The notes under the pieces are model-generated. The model did no database searches and was not told where the DNA came from. It was given only the letters and a program-made list of their open reading frames with translations. This document shows, piece after piece, positions 16,309-24,997 of a stretch of 64,000 nt of DNA. Each line of letters begins with the position of its first letter. Within the stretch, counting starts at the first letter, position 1. The stretch comes from Pirellulales bacterium (GTDB taxonomy: Bacteria > Planctomycetota > Planctomycetia > Pirellulales > Lacipirellulaceae), in contig JANQOF010000015.1 in the NCBI GenBank assembly GCA_028279215.1, positions 82,762-146,761 of the forward strand. The letters run 5' to 3'. Position numbers and translations under genes: made by a program.

Positions 16309-16635
16309 TTACACCTCCACCGGCACGAAATCGTAGTGGCCGATTCCCTGCACAATGAGGAACCGCACGCGGCCGCCGTCTTTGCCCTTGGCTCGGTGCG
16401 GCGTGCCGGGCGGCACTTCGTACGATTCGCCCACGGCTAGTTCCGCCGACGTCATGCCTTCCGGGTGTTCGACCTCCAAAGTGCCTTCGAGGCAAAAGAA
16501 CTTGTCGGAGACCTCCGTGTGAATATGCCACGGCACGCATTGCCCTTCGGCAAGCGTAAACGTGGCCACGCGAAGATCGGGCACCTGGCGAACGACTTCC
16601 CAAGCTTCGACGTCGTAGGGCAGGGGATCGGACAT
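16309..16635 (-). CDS. Cupin-domain protein
   Basis: A 108-residue single cupin. The first metal-binding motif is in VPWHIHTEVSDKFFCLEGTLEV (two His and a later Glu position), and the second in YEVPPGTPHRAKG. Such small cupins include sugar or polyketide enzymes and unknowns; nothing here names a substrate. The open frame continues upstream to 16872 but the extra part is Arg/Ser-rich and unlike a cupin, so ATG 16635 is used. No operon partner. Confidence 0.85.
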   Translation of the reverse strand: MSDPLPYDVEAWEVVRQVPDLRVATFTLAEGQCVPWHIHTEVSDKFFCLEGTLEVEHPEGMTSAELAVGESYEVPPGTPHRAKGKDGGRVRFLIVQGIGHYDFVPVEV

Positions 16636-16879
16636 AGTTGGGGGTTCCGGTATTGCGACCTGGGATTGCCTGCTAAGAAGTAGAGATTGTCGTACAGTGA
16701 CCTGGCGGCGGCAACCTCTTGGGCTACGCCCACCGGCAATCGGCCGAATTGGGTGTGCCTCAGTGGCACCGTGGGTTGTGGCCGACTGTTGGCGCCGCCC
16801 GATGACATGGCCCAATTTCCTGCGGCATTTCTTGCTGGAAACTAGGCCACGGTTGTGGTACTGTACATGCATACCGGTG

Positions 16880-17060
16880 TGCCGTACGCGCTTTGCGTCA
16901 GGCGAGCCGGGCTGTGATCCGTGAGATTGTAGAGTGGTTGGTAGCTACCGGCGTGGCGGCTGAGATCGTCATGTTTTCAAGGGACCGCTCCAGCTCCGTA
17001 TGGCCCGGAGTTCTTGTCTGGCGACGCGCGCGGAGAGGCCGGCGGACGTCCGCCTTTTTT
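16880..17060 (+). ncRNA. Candidate structured small RNA ending in an intrinsic terminator
   Basis: About 180 bases whose ends pair: CGCGC (16887-16891) with GCGCG (17028-17032), GCGTC (16895-16899) with GACGC (17023-17027), and CCGGGC (16907-16912) with GCCCGG (17003-17008), separated by internal loops, with smaller hairpins inside (for example GGTAGCTACC around 16940). A terminator follows directly. Length and the long interrupted rod resemble 6S RNA, but I see no conserved 6S sequence, so this is a structural guess. Confidence 0.3.
17041..17060 (+). terminator. Rho-independent terminator with no upstream gene
   Basis: Stem GGCGG/CCGCC with loop ACGT followed by six T. There is no plus-strand protein gene within 1.9 kb upstream (the last ends at 15108), so it probably ends a non-coding transcript. 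Confidence 0.65.
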
Positions 17061-17443
17061 GTTAGGTGTTGCAGGATTCAACGAGTCATTGGTTCATTCG
17101 GAATTGGTCATTCCGTCCTCAATTGTCGCTTCGCGCTTCAAGAACGGACAAAATGGACAATTCAAACTCTGCTTGCGAAATGAAAAACATCGAGAAACAC
17201 AGAGGAAAAAGAAATCCGGCAGGGCGATGGGAGGGTAATAGAGTCCCCTAGAATCGTTTTCCTGTAGATGGGACAAAACGGACTCTAAGCGGTGGCGTGA
17301 TTGCGCACGTAAGCGCGTTTCGGCTGTCAGTCGCTTGAACGAGGTTGCCTGTACGTTGCCGGGCGATAGGTATTCCATGGGGATGGAAACTCTCAGCTCC
17401 TCGGATCAAGGACAAACGCTCCGCGCCACACTACAATGCCGGT

Positions 17444-19075
17444 ATGCGCTCGCGTAGTTCGACCGTCTGGTTTGCACTATTTGCCGGCCTGGTGGTGATT
17501 TGCTTGCTGCTGGCCGGCGAGCGAGTGGCCGGCATCGCGCTGAACACGCTTCGGCTTTCGCTATCGTCGGCTGCCATCGCGGTACCGTTGGGAACGCTGG
17601 CCGCGGTGCTGCTCGTGAAGACGAACGCTCCGCTTCGCGGATGGATGTTGGCGGCGTTCGCAGTGTTGCTGTTCGTGCCGCTCTACCTACACGCCGCCGC
17701 CTGGCAAGCGGCGCTCGGGGTGGGCGGGTGGATGACCGTCGACCCGGTCGAAGGGCTTGCCGAGCCTTGGCTCGACGGCTGGACGGGGGCGATTTGGATT
17801 CACGCAATGGCCGCCGTGCCATGGGTGGTGTGCATCGTCGCGGTAGCGCTGGCTCGAGTGCCTGCCGAGCTGGAGGAGTCTGCTTCGCTTGCAGCGCCCG
17901 CGTGGCGAGTGGTGTGGTCGATCACGTTGCCGACGGTGCTGCCTGCGATCGCGGTAGCCACGCTGTGGACGATGGTGAACGTTGCAGCGGAGATGACAGT
18001 AACCGACTTCTTTCAGATACGAACGTTTGCCGAGGAAATCTACACGTCGGCTGCCGCCGGCGGCTTTCAAACTAACAACCCCGCAGCCGATTACGCCCCG
18101 TGGTCACCCTGGCCGCTGAACATTGGCCTGGTTGCTGGTGTTGGCTTGCTTGCGGTGCTCACCACGATGGCGCTGGTGCCGGTGGTTGAATTGCTGAGAG
18201 TGAATGACGATGTGGCCGAACGAACCTGGCGATGGCAACTTGGCGGCGCAAAGTGGCTAGCGGCTGCGGCGCCAGCATTGGTGCTTGGCTTGGTTGCTGT
18301 GCTTCCGCTTGCCTCGTTAGTGTACAAGGCTGGATTGGGGACTGCCGCGACGGCCGATGGCTGGGAGCGTGTTTGGTCGTTCGACAAGCTCCAGTCCGAG
18401 CTAACTGCCGCCGTTGGGCTGCATGCGCGCGAACTGGAACAGACGATGTGGCTCGGCCTAAGCGTCGCCACCGCGGCGGTGGTGTTGGGTACGTCGATTG
18501 GTTGGCGCTTGCGCTTGAGCCGTCGTTTGCCGATGGTCACGCTTGCGGGGCTTGCGTTTGCGATTTCGGTGCCGGGTCCGCTGCTAGGTTTGTGTGTCAT
18601 CGAACTGCTCAATCATCCAACCGACTCATGGCTTTCGTTCCTAACCCGCGCTTACGACGACACATTGCTGGCGCCGTGGATGGTGCAGACCGCTCGATTT
18701 ACGCCGGCAGCGGCACTCGTGATGGCCGCCGGCTTCGCTCGCGTTTCGTCGACGCTCATCGAATCGGCCAGGTCCGACGGCGCCGGTTGGTTGCAGATCC
18801 TCTTACTGGTGGCGTTGCCGGTAAATGCAGTGATGCTGGCCGTCGCGTGGTTGGTGGTGTTTGCGTTGTCCACTGGCGAACTCGCCGCGACGATACTCGT
18901 CATGCCACCGGGGCCACCCACACTGACAATTCGGTTGTTCGCGCTATTGCACTATGGAGTCGAAGATCGTGTAGCAGCCATTTCCATCGTATTCCTCGCG
19001 GCACTGTCCGCAGTTGCCGCGGCGACCGTATGGCTAGCACGCAATTGCAGACGCCGAGGTCGCGGTGCGGTATAA
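17444..19075 (+). CDS. ABC transporter permease, two fused membrane domains (ThiP/FbpB-like)
   Basis: A 543-residue protein with about twelve membrane helices in two halves. Each half carries an EAA-type loop that contacts the ATPase: ELEESASLAAPAWRVVWSITLP (first) and IESARSDGAGWLQILLLVALP (second). The fused layout is usual for Fe3+, thiamine and related importers. No substrate-binding protein or matching ATPase is adjacent; the ATPase at 22248 is of the exporter type. Start ATG 17444 is chosen because translation upstream lacks hydrophobic character and MRSRSS leads straight into the first helix. Confidence 0.85.
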   Translation: MRSRSSTVWFALFAGLVVICLLLAGERVAGIALNTLRLSLSSAAIAVPLGTLAAVLLVKTNAPLRGWMLAAFAVLLFVPLYLHAAAWQAALGVGGWMTVDPVEGLAEPWLDGWTGAIWIHAMAAVPWVVCIVAVALARVPAELEESASLAAPAWRVVWSITLPTVLPAIAVATLWTMVNVAAEMTVTDFFQIRTFAEEIYTSAAAGGFQTNNPAADYAPWSPWPLNIGLVAGVGLLAVLTTMALVPVVELLRVNDDVAERTWRWQLGGAKWLAAAAPALVLGLVAVLPLASLVYKAGLGTAATADGWERVWSFDKLQSELTAAVGLHARELEQTMWLGLSVATAAVVLGTSIGWRLRLSRRLPMVTLAGLAFAISVPGPLLGLCVIELLNHPTDSWLSFLTRAYDDTLLAPWMVQTARFTPAAALVMAAGFARVSSTLIESARSDGAGWLQILLLVALPVNAVMLAVAWLVVFALSTGELAATILVMPPGPPTLTIRLFALLHYGVEDRVAAISIVFLAALSAVAAATVWLARNCRRRGRGAV

Positions 19076-19198
19076 TTTGTCCAATAATTCCCGACACGAC
19101 TGCGAATAGAGTTTCACGTAGGGTCGGCGCTGCCGACGCGATCATCCACCAACGCGAAATCGCCGGAAGCCGGCACTCTCGGCTAGGCGTTGAACGAT

Positions 19199-21766
19199 AT
19201 GCAGATCTCTACCAAAGCAACCCGCCCAGCCCGCGTGCTGGTTTGGCTGATGCTGGGCTCGTTGCTGATTGGCATGACAGGCTGCGGCGGTTGCCGCAGC
19301 GAGACGCCACAGGAGCGACAGGCACGGTTAGCGAAGGAAGCAGAGCAGAAAGCTAAGGAAGAAGAGGAGAAAAAAAAGAAGGAAGAGAAAGAAAAGGAGA
19401 AGCGAAAGTTCATCGTCGAGGCTCCGGTCGCCAAGCCGAGCGACACCGAGATCAAGCTCTCGCGAGCCAAGAAAGGCCATTGGATGACGGTGACCCAGTT
19501 GATGAAGTCGAACTTCGACGACTGGGGCGGTGAGACGACCTTGCAAGTGGTCGACTCGAAGAGCAACCCGGTTCCCATCGCCCTCACGCCTTACACTCTG
19601 AGCACCACGCGGCCGGTGCAGTTGGCCAAGGGGCGGCCGCGATTTGTCGAAAACCTGTTCTTCGCGCCGCAGTCAGCCGGCAACGCGAGTGTCAAGTGTA
19701 CGCTTCGTGAGCGCAACTACGGTGCCGTTGTAGGCGACATTCCCATTGGTACGCCGCTGACGATGATGAAGTCTTATCAGTACTTCTTCGTCGTGCTGGC
19801 GAAGGAACCGAACCGTTACACGTTCCTCAAGTCGCTCAATGGCGTGCTTGTGCCGCAGGACACACTGGACGGTAGCGAAGATTTGCCACATTACCAAGTG
19901 CTGCTGCCGGATATCAGCAAACAGGTTCCATTGCCCGACAATCCGATGTGCTGGACGACTATCGCGTTTGTTCTGTGGGATGAAGTCGACCCAGACCAAC
20001 TCGACCGCCAGCGCCGCGAAGCGTTGATCGACTGGTTGCATTGGGGCGGCCAGTTGATCGTCAATGGGCCCGACTCGTTACAACTGCTCGAGAACAGCTT
20101 TCTCGCACCTTACCTGCCTGCCACCGATGGTGGCGCTGCGGAAATCACCAAGGTCGACGTTCAAACACTTGCGAAGTACTGGTCGCAGAAACTGCGCCGC
20201 CAGAACGCCGAGCCACCCAAGCCGCTCAAGATCACTCGCAATTGGTCGGGCGTGAATCTCAACTTGGCTGACGGCGTGGGCGAATCAGGGCTTGCCGTTT
20301 CCACCGGTGGGCTGCTGGTCGAGCGTCGTGTGGGTCGCGGTCGGATCGTGGTGTCGCGCATGCAACTTGCCGAACGTGACCTGCTGACTTGGTCGCCACA
20401 CTTTGACGATCTTTTCAACGCCGGCATCATGCGCCGCCCTCCGAGGGTTTGGGCTGCAGGCAAAGGTACGGGACTTGGTGGGTTGCATGGCGAGTGGGCG
20501 AATCATCCAGGCCACATGCGCGACGCGCAGTACGTCACGCACTTGCGGCTATTCTCCCGCGACGTTCACGCCGATCCTAACGCCACCAACTGGCGGAACG
20601 TCCCGAATCCGCAGACTCAACAACAATCCAACTTCTACGGAGTCACCGATTTTAGCATTCCGGAGAGTAAACCTCCCATCGTGGCGGGCGGCATTGGCGC
20701 CTGGAACAACTTCAACGCCACTAGTCAGGCAGCACGGGAAGCACTTCGAGAAGCAGCGGGTGTCCAGGTGCCGCATCGATCGTTTGTCGTTACCTGTCTG
20801 GCGGTTTACTTGGTCGTGTTGGTGCCGCTCAATTGGTTCTTCTTCAAGGCGCTTGGCAGAGTAGAATACGCATGGATTGCGGCGCCAATCATCGCACTGG
20901 TCGGTACAGGTGTCGTGGTCAAACAGGCGCAGCTCGACATTGGCTTTGTGCGAGCTCAAACTGAAATTGCGCTGGTCGAGATACAGGGCGACTATCCACG
21001 AGCCCACGTTTCACGATACACGGCCCTGTATACTTCGCTTTCCACGGTGTACGACATGGAGTTCGACGATCCGTCGGCTGTCGCCGCGCCGTTTCCGCGA
21101 GGGCTGGATCCCCAAGGCAGCGATTTCAAGATGCTGACGGGTCAACGCCGATCGGCCGTGGAGTTAACTCAGGCCAAGAACGTGAAGCTCGCGGGCGTAC
21201 AGGTCTCTAGCGCCACGACCGAGATGCTGCACAGCGAGCAGATGCATCCCCTAGACGGACCGCTTACCTATAGCCAATTGAGCACCAACCAGGGACGTGT
21301 GGTCAATCAGTCGCAGTTTCCGCTCAAGAGCGTGGCAGTGGTGCGGCGCGTGGACGATGGCGACGAGCCGCGCCTCATCGGTGGCTGGATTGGCGAGCTC
21401 GAGGCAGGTAGCGGCGCCACGGTGACGTTCGCGCCACTCCTCGACGATCGTTTCGCCGACGAACGGGCCAAGCAGGGCCTCGCCGAAGCAAAGCGACTCG
21501 ACCTCGAACCGATGTTCGCATTGGCTCTCGATCCCCGACACATGACGCCCGGCGACACGCGCTTGGTTGGCCGGATCGACAAGGTATTGCCAGGTGTCAC
21601 GGTAACTCCATCCGCCGCCCAAGTTCGCGGCGCCGCGTTGGTCGTTGCCCACCTTCAACGTGCCCCACTCGCCTCACCCACTCCCGACGTCAACAGCCCC
21701 CGCGACGTCATCGCCAGCTACGACGACCTGGGCGGCGAAGATTTTGGAGACGACTTTGGTGGGTGA
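19199..21766 (+). CDS. Large lipoprotein with membrane helices, unknown function
   Basis: About 855 residues. A signal peptide ends in a lipobox (LIGMTGC, residues about 20-26), followed by a highly charged Lys/Glu coil (about 40-65). The middle (about 100-480) is a mixed alpha/beta region with a GATase/ThuA-like segment (LIDWLHWGGQLIVNGPDSL). Two membrane helices near residues 525-570 surround LNWFFFKALGRVEYAW, a motif seen in large membrane proteins of Planctomycetes and Firmicutes whose genes often neighbour ABC exporters. An ABC ATPase is encoded 481 bases further on. TTG 19190 is an alternative start. Function unknown. Confidence 0.7.
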   Translation: MQISTKATRPARVLVWLMLGSLLIGMTGCGGCRSETPQERQARLAKEAEQKAKEEEEKKKKEEKEKEKRKFIVEAPVAKPSDTEIKLSRAKKGHWMTVTQLMKSNFDDWGGETTLQVVDSKSNPVPIALTPYTLSTTRPVQLAKGRPRFVENLFFAPQSAGNASVKCTLRERNYGAVVGDIPIGTPLTMMKSYQYFFVVLAKEPNRYTFLKSLNGVLVPQDTLDGSEDLPHYQVLLPDISKQVPLPDNPMCWTTIAFVLWDEVDPDQLDRQRREALIDWLHWGGQLIVNGPDSLQLLENSFLAPYLPATDGGAAEITKVDVQTLAKYWSQKLRRQNAEPPKPLKITRNWSGVNLNLADGVGESGLAVSTGGLLVERRVGRGRIVVSRMQLAERDLLTWSPHFDDLFNAGIMRRPPRVWAAGKGTGLGGLHGEWANHPGHMRDAQYVTHLRLFSRDVHADPNATNWRNVPNPQTQQQSNFYGVTDFSIPESKPPIVAGGIGAWNNFNATSQAAREALREAAGVQVPHRSFVVTCLAVYLVVLVPLNWFFFKALGRVEYAWIAAPIIALVGTGVVVKQAQLDIGFVRAQTEIALVEIQGDYPRAHVSRYTALYTSLSTVYDMEFDDPSAVAAPFPRGLDPQGSDFKMLTGQRRSAVELTQAKNVKLAGVQVSSATTEMLHSEQMHPLDGPLTYSQLSTNQGRVVNQSQFPLKSVAVVRRVDDGDEPRLIGGWIGELEAGSGATVTFAPLLDDRFADERAKQGLAEAKRLDLEPMFALALDPRHMTPGDTRLVGRIDKVLPGVTVTPSAAQVRGAALVVAHLQRAPLASPTPDVNSPRDVIASYDDLGGEDFGDDFGG

Positions 21767-21767
21767 T

Positions 21768-22239
21768 AGGTGGTGCGTGGTGCGTTGTGAGTTGTGATGA
21801 CTTTGGGGGGGAACGAAGATGCAGAGCCGTTTTCGTCTAGATGATTTTGAGTTATATAAGGCGGCCCGTCAGTTTCGGCGGCGAGTGTATGAGTTGGTTC
21901 GACAGCTGCCATCGTGTGAGGAATGGCTGTTTGGCGAATCAGATGAGGCGGGCTGACGTGTCCGTATCCAACAACATTGCGGAAGGCCACGGACGGTGGT
22001 ACTACCAGGAGAACATTAGGTTTTGTCGCATTTCACGGGGTTCGGTGGGGGAGCTTATCGATGATTTCAACATTTGCATAGACGAGGCATACGGTGAGCG
22101 TCAGCTTGCTCTGCAGCTAAAGCAAGAAGCAGAGGACCTTATCGCACGAATCAACGGATACATCGCGTACCTCAAGAAATCGAAACAAGGCACCACCTTG
22201 TAAGCCGTAATCCAGACCACGCACCACTCACTACTACAC
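21768..22239. repeat. GTG-rich inverted flanks of the four-helix-bundle pseudogene
   Basis: The 12-base GTGGTGCGTGGT at 21770-21781 is exactly complementary to ACCACGCACCAC at 22216-22227, so the frameshifted gene between them is bounded by a perfect short inverted repeat, with further GTTGTGAG-like units beside it. Confidence 0.6.
21819..22203 (+). pseudogene. Frameshifted four-helix-bundle protein (23S rRNA intervening-sequence type)
   Basis: From ATG 21819 the first frame reads MQSRFRLDDFELYKAARQF... and ends LPSCEEWLFGESDEAG at a stop near 21957. From about 21930 another frame carries the rest of the family: LANQMRRADVSVSNNIAEGHGR, SRGSVGELIDDFNICIDEAYG and a final helix to 22203. Together they make an intact-looking protein of about 125 residues of the four-helix-bundle family (proteins also encoded within 23S rRNA intervening sequences). 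A one-base shift lies around 21923-21935. It is a broken gene, unless this is a sequencing error. Confidence 0.8.
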
Positions 22240-22247
22240 TTCCACCC

Positions 22248-23174
22248 ATGATCACCATCCGCAACTTTGGCAAGACCTACGGCGACTTTGTGGCTGTGGA
22301 GAACTTGAACCTCGATATCGCTGCTGGCGAGATGTTTGGGTTCATTGGACCCAACGGCGCCGGCAAGAGTACGACGATCCGGTTCCTTGCCACGCTGCTT
22401 CGCGCGAACACTGGCGAGGCGACCGTCAATGGCCACAGCGTCACGCGCGAGCCGCTCAAGGTTAGGCAAAGCGTCGGTTACATGCCCGACACTTTTGGCG
22501 TATACGACGGCATGAAGGTGTGGGAGTTCCTCGACTTCTTTGCCGTGGCCTATCAGATTCCCAAGAGTCGCCGCAAAGGTGTGATTGGCGACGTGTTGGA
22601 GCTGCTCGACCTGACGCACAAGCGCGACGATTACGTGAATGGGTTGTCGCGCGGCATGAAGCAGCGGCTCTGCCTGGCCAAGACACTTGTGCATGACCCG
22701 CCGGTGCTGATTCTCGACGAGCCGGCCAGCGGTCTTGATCCTCGCGCACGACTAGAGGTGAAAGCCCTGCTGAAAGAACTTCGGCGCATGGGCAAGACGA
22801 TTCTCATATCGAGCCACATCCTCACGGAGTTGGCAGACTGCTGTACGTCGATCGGCATTATCGAGCGAGGGCAGTTGCTGATGCATGGCCCGATCGACAA
22901 GGTCTACCGCCAGATTCAGCGGAACCGCCATATCGAGATTCGTTTCGCGGGCGACATGGAGACCGGAGTCAGCCTGATTCGAAGCGACCCGCACGTACGC
23001 AGCGTGCAAGTGAATAGCCGCGACTGCGTAGTCGAGATGGGCGGTGAAGACGAAGACGTACACCGCTTGATGCGTCAACTAGCCACGTCGGACGTTGGGC
23101 TGGTGTCATTTGCCGACAAGGAACCGACGCTTGAGGATGTGTTTATGATGGTGACCAAGGGGTTGGTGACGTAG
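22248..23174 (+). CDS. ABC-2 type exporter ATP-binding protein
   Basis: A 308-residue ABC ATPase of the CcmA/Nod exporter class. Walker A GPNGAGKST (residues about 36-44), the Q-loop region, signature LSRGMKQRL, Walker B VLILDEPASGLDP and the switch His in ILISSHIL are all intact. A C-terminal domain of about 80 residues (from residue 225) fits exporter ATPases. No ABC-2 permease gene is next to it; the large membrane lipoprotein upstream (19199-21766) may work with it. Convergent with the next gene (9 bases between stops). Confidence 0.93.
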   Translation: MITIRNFGKTYGDFVAVENLNLDIAAGEMFGFIGPNGAGKSTTIRFLATLLRANTGEATVNGHSVTREPLKVRQSVGYMPDTFGVYDGMKVWEFLDFFAVAYQIPKSRRKGVIGDVLELLDLTHKRDDYVNGLSRGMKQRLCLAKTLVHDPPVLILDEPASGLDPRARLEVKALLKELRRMGKTILISSHILTELADCCTSIGIIERGQLLMHGPIDKVYRQIQRNRHIEIRFAGDMETGVSLIRSDPHVRSVQVNSRDCVVEMGGEDEDVHRLMRQLATSDVGLVSFADKEPTLEDVFMMVTKGLVT

Positions 23175-23183
23175 AACGCCCGA

Positions 23184-23714
23184 TTACTCAAGAAGAATCG
23201 GGCCTTGCCCGCCATCTTCTTCCTCCCACGCCTTGCGGACTTCTTGCAAGCCGTAGGTGCAGATGTCGAAGCAGTCGCTCAGCCGTTCCAATACTTCCGA
23301 TGGTGCATGCTCTTTCTCAACAGGAATCGTACTGGCGATCAGGTAGTTGCGTTTGCCTTGATCGCGGTAGTCGAGCAGCAAGTCCTTGCCGCTGCTACGT
23401 TGCATCCGCTCGGCCATCTCCGGATACAAACCAGTCCAGAACAGCGTGTAGTCGCCGATGTGCCGATGCAGCTGCCGCTTGGCCGGACCTTGTCGGTGCG
23501 TTGCTTCTTCCAACATGTCGGCCACTTGGGTCAATCGGTCGCCGCGCAAGCCGCGGACGGAATACACCTCGTCCGAACGCAGGAAGCGGATCAGGAGTTC
23601 CGAGATGTAGTCGACGAGCGGCGGATCAGCGACCCCTAGTCGAGTTTGGAACGCATACTCAGTCACACCGGCAAAAAACCGGCGGACTTGCTCTCCGCGA
23701 CGATTCTGCTGCAT
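23184..23714 (-). CDS. Conserved-looking protein of unknown function
   Basis: A 176-residue soluble protein, mostly helical, with no motif I recognise. It includes EYAFQTRLGVADPPLVDYISELLIRFLRSDEV and an IGDYTLFWTGLYPE segment, and ends in an acidic stretch (KAWEEEDGGQGP). ATG 23714 follows a strong GAGGAGG site by nine bases; a GTG at 23732 is the alternative. Single gene, convergent with the ABC ATPase. I do not assign a function. Confidence 0.6.
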   Translation of the reverse strand: MQQNRRGEQVRRFFAGVTEYAFQTRLGVADPPLVDYISELLIRFLRSDEVYSVRGLRGDRLTQVADMLEEATHRQGPAKRQLHRHIGDYTLFWTGLYPEMAERMQRSSGKDLLLDYRDQGKRNYLIASTIPVEKEHAPSEVLERLSDCFDICTYGLQEVRKAWEEEDGGQGPILLE

Positions 23715-23863
23715 GTCGAAAGGCCTCCTCACGCATTAGCGCCTGTGGACACACCATGAGCCAAGCGAGCAAGTAGCAAAAACTCGATGACTATATCAAT
23801 AGTAGTTTGCGACGAGCAAGAAGGTCAAATATTCCGCTATTGCCGCAGAAGGCCGAAGAGAGC

Positions 23864-24661
23864 CTAAAAAGCGGCCAGCAAATCCGTCACATAATCACCA
23901 ACTTCACGTAACACGGTGTCGCGGGGACGCTTGGCCGCTTCGGCGATGCGGCGGACGATGGCAGAGCCGACAATTAGCCCATCAGCCACTGGCGCAAGGA
24001 GTTTGACGTGCTCTGGCTTGTTGATGCCGAAGCCAATACAGATGGGAAGCGATGTCTGTTGGCGGAGCCAACCGACGTTTTCGACAATGTCGGGCGGCAA
24101 CTCCGTGCGCTCACCGGTGATTCCAGTAACTGAAACGTAGTAAACAAAGCCGCTGGAGGTTTCGCAGATCTTTAGCGCTCGCTCGCGTGGCGTTGTGGGA
24201 GTAACGAGCTGAATAAGCGATAACTGGCGATCGGCACAAATCCTGGCAAGCTGTGGAGACTCTTCTACCGGCAGGTCGGGCACAATCAGTCCGTCTACGC
24301 CCGCAGCCCGCACGTCGTCGCAGTAAGCCTCCAGCCCGTGCCTATAAACTATCGCATAACTCACCATCGTCACGACGGGAGCATTAATCTCGGTCGTTGC
24401 GCGGCCCAGCATTTCGAGAATCGGATCGAGCTTGATCTTGTGTTTCAGTGCTCTGGTATACGATGCCTGAATCACCGGCCCGTCGGCAATCGGATCGCTG
24501 TAGGGAATACCCACTTCGCACAGGTGTGCCCCGCGGCCCACAATCTCTTTCAGCACCGCTTGCGTGAATTCCACATCCGGATCGCCCGCGGTGACAAACG
24601 GCATGAGCGCCTTTTGATGCTCGGAGCGTAGTTTCTCGAATAGCTGGTCGACGGCGGACAT
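23864..24661 (-). CDS. trpA: Tryptophan synthase alpha subunit
   Basis: A 265-residue TIM-barrel enzyme that cleaves indole-3-glycerol phosphate to indole and glyceraldehyde-3-phosphate. The catalytic Glu is in LCEVGIPYSDPIADGP (about residue 49) and the catalytic Asp in the same stretch; the phosphate-binding IGFGINKPEH segment is intact. It pairs with trpB at 24998, with one small gene between them, all on the minus strand. No other trp genes are in the window. Confidence 0.97.
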   Translation of the reverse strand: MSAVDQLFEKLRSEHQKALMPFVTAGDPDVEFTQAVLKEIVGRGAHLCEVGIPYSDPIADGPVIQASYTRALKHKIKLDPILEMLGRATTEINAPVVTMVSYAIVYRHGLEAYCDDVRAAGVDGLIVPDLPVEESPQLARICADRQLSLIQLVTPTTPRERALKICETSSGFVYYVSVTGITGERTELPPDIVENVGWLRQQTSLPICIGFGINKPEHVKLLAPVADGLIVGSAIVRRIAEAAKRPRDTVLREVGDYVTDLLAAF

Positions 24662-24711
24662 GTGAACTGACGCAAAGGCGTGGAGGGAACACGACGAGCA
24701 GATTAAGACTG

Positions 24712-24900
24712 CTACGCACAGAGTTTACGGCGGAGATAGCTGCATCCACAAGCGGCCAAGCTGGCGAGCATCACCAGAATAGACATGCTTAACACGAACC
24801 ACCGGCCATAACGGTGCCACACGAACGCTGACGTCGGAATCCAACAAATCGCAGCTACCAGAAATGCTAATATGGCTAGTTCGCCGAATCCGATTGTCAT
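24712..24900 (-). CDS. Small two-helix membrane protein between trpB and trpA
   Basis: A 62-residue protein with two membrane helices (about residues 7-26 and 34-50), a Trp/His-containing turn (FVWHRYGRW) between them and a basic tail (SYLRRKLCA). ATG at 24900. Intergenic space is 97 bases to trpB and 50 to trpA, so it is probably cotranscribed. No family recognised; could also be spurious, since the size is small. Confidence 0.45.
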   Translation of the reverse strand: MTIGFGELAILAFLVAAICWIPTSAFVWHRYGRWFVLSMSILVMLASLAACGCSYLRRKLCA

Positions 24901-24997
24901 TTCATCTCAATTTTGCGCGTCTATGGGACTCCGCGTCTTTGCGTCAAATCAACATTCCTTGCGACGGGCGCTGGGCTGCGCCTCGCGGCTAAGGGGG

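Larger units (their letters stand above)
16636..17443. other. 808-base region without a protein gene
   Basis: No open frame here has convincing coding character. The region holds a possible structured RNA with a terminator (16880-17060) and, at 17191-17210, a partial CACAGAGG repeat (CGAGAAACACAGAGGAAAA). The rest (16636-16870 and 17211-17443) shows nothing I can identify; it must include the promoter of the ABC permease gene. Confidence 0.5.

Noticed and set aside
16893..17183. 96-codon frame in the gene-less region
   Set aside because: It runs straight through the hairpin and terminator and has no RBS or family match.
18232..19356. 374-codon plus-strand frame overlapping the ABC permease
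   Set aside because: Arg/Cys-rich out-of-frame reading of the permease gene, running into the next.
22248..23174. ABC ATPase considered as the partner of the ThiP-like permease at 17444
   Set aside because: The ATPase belongs to the exporter class and is 3 kb away with other genes between.
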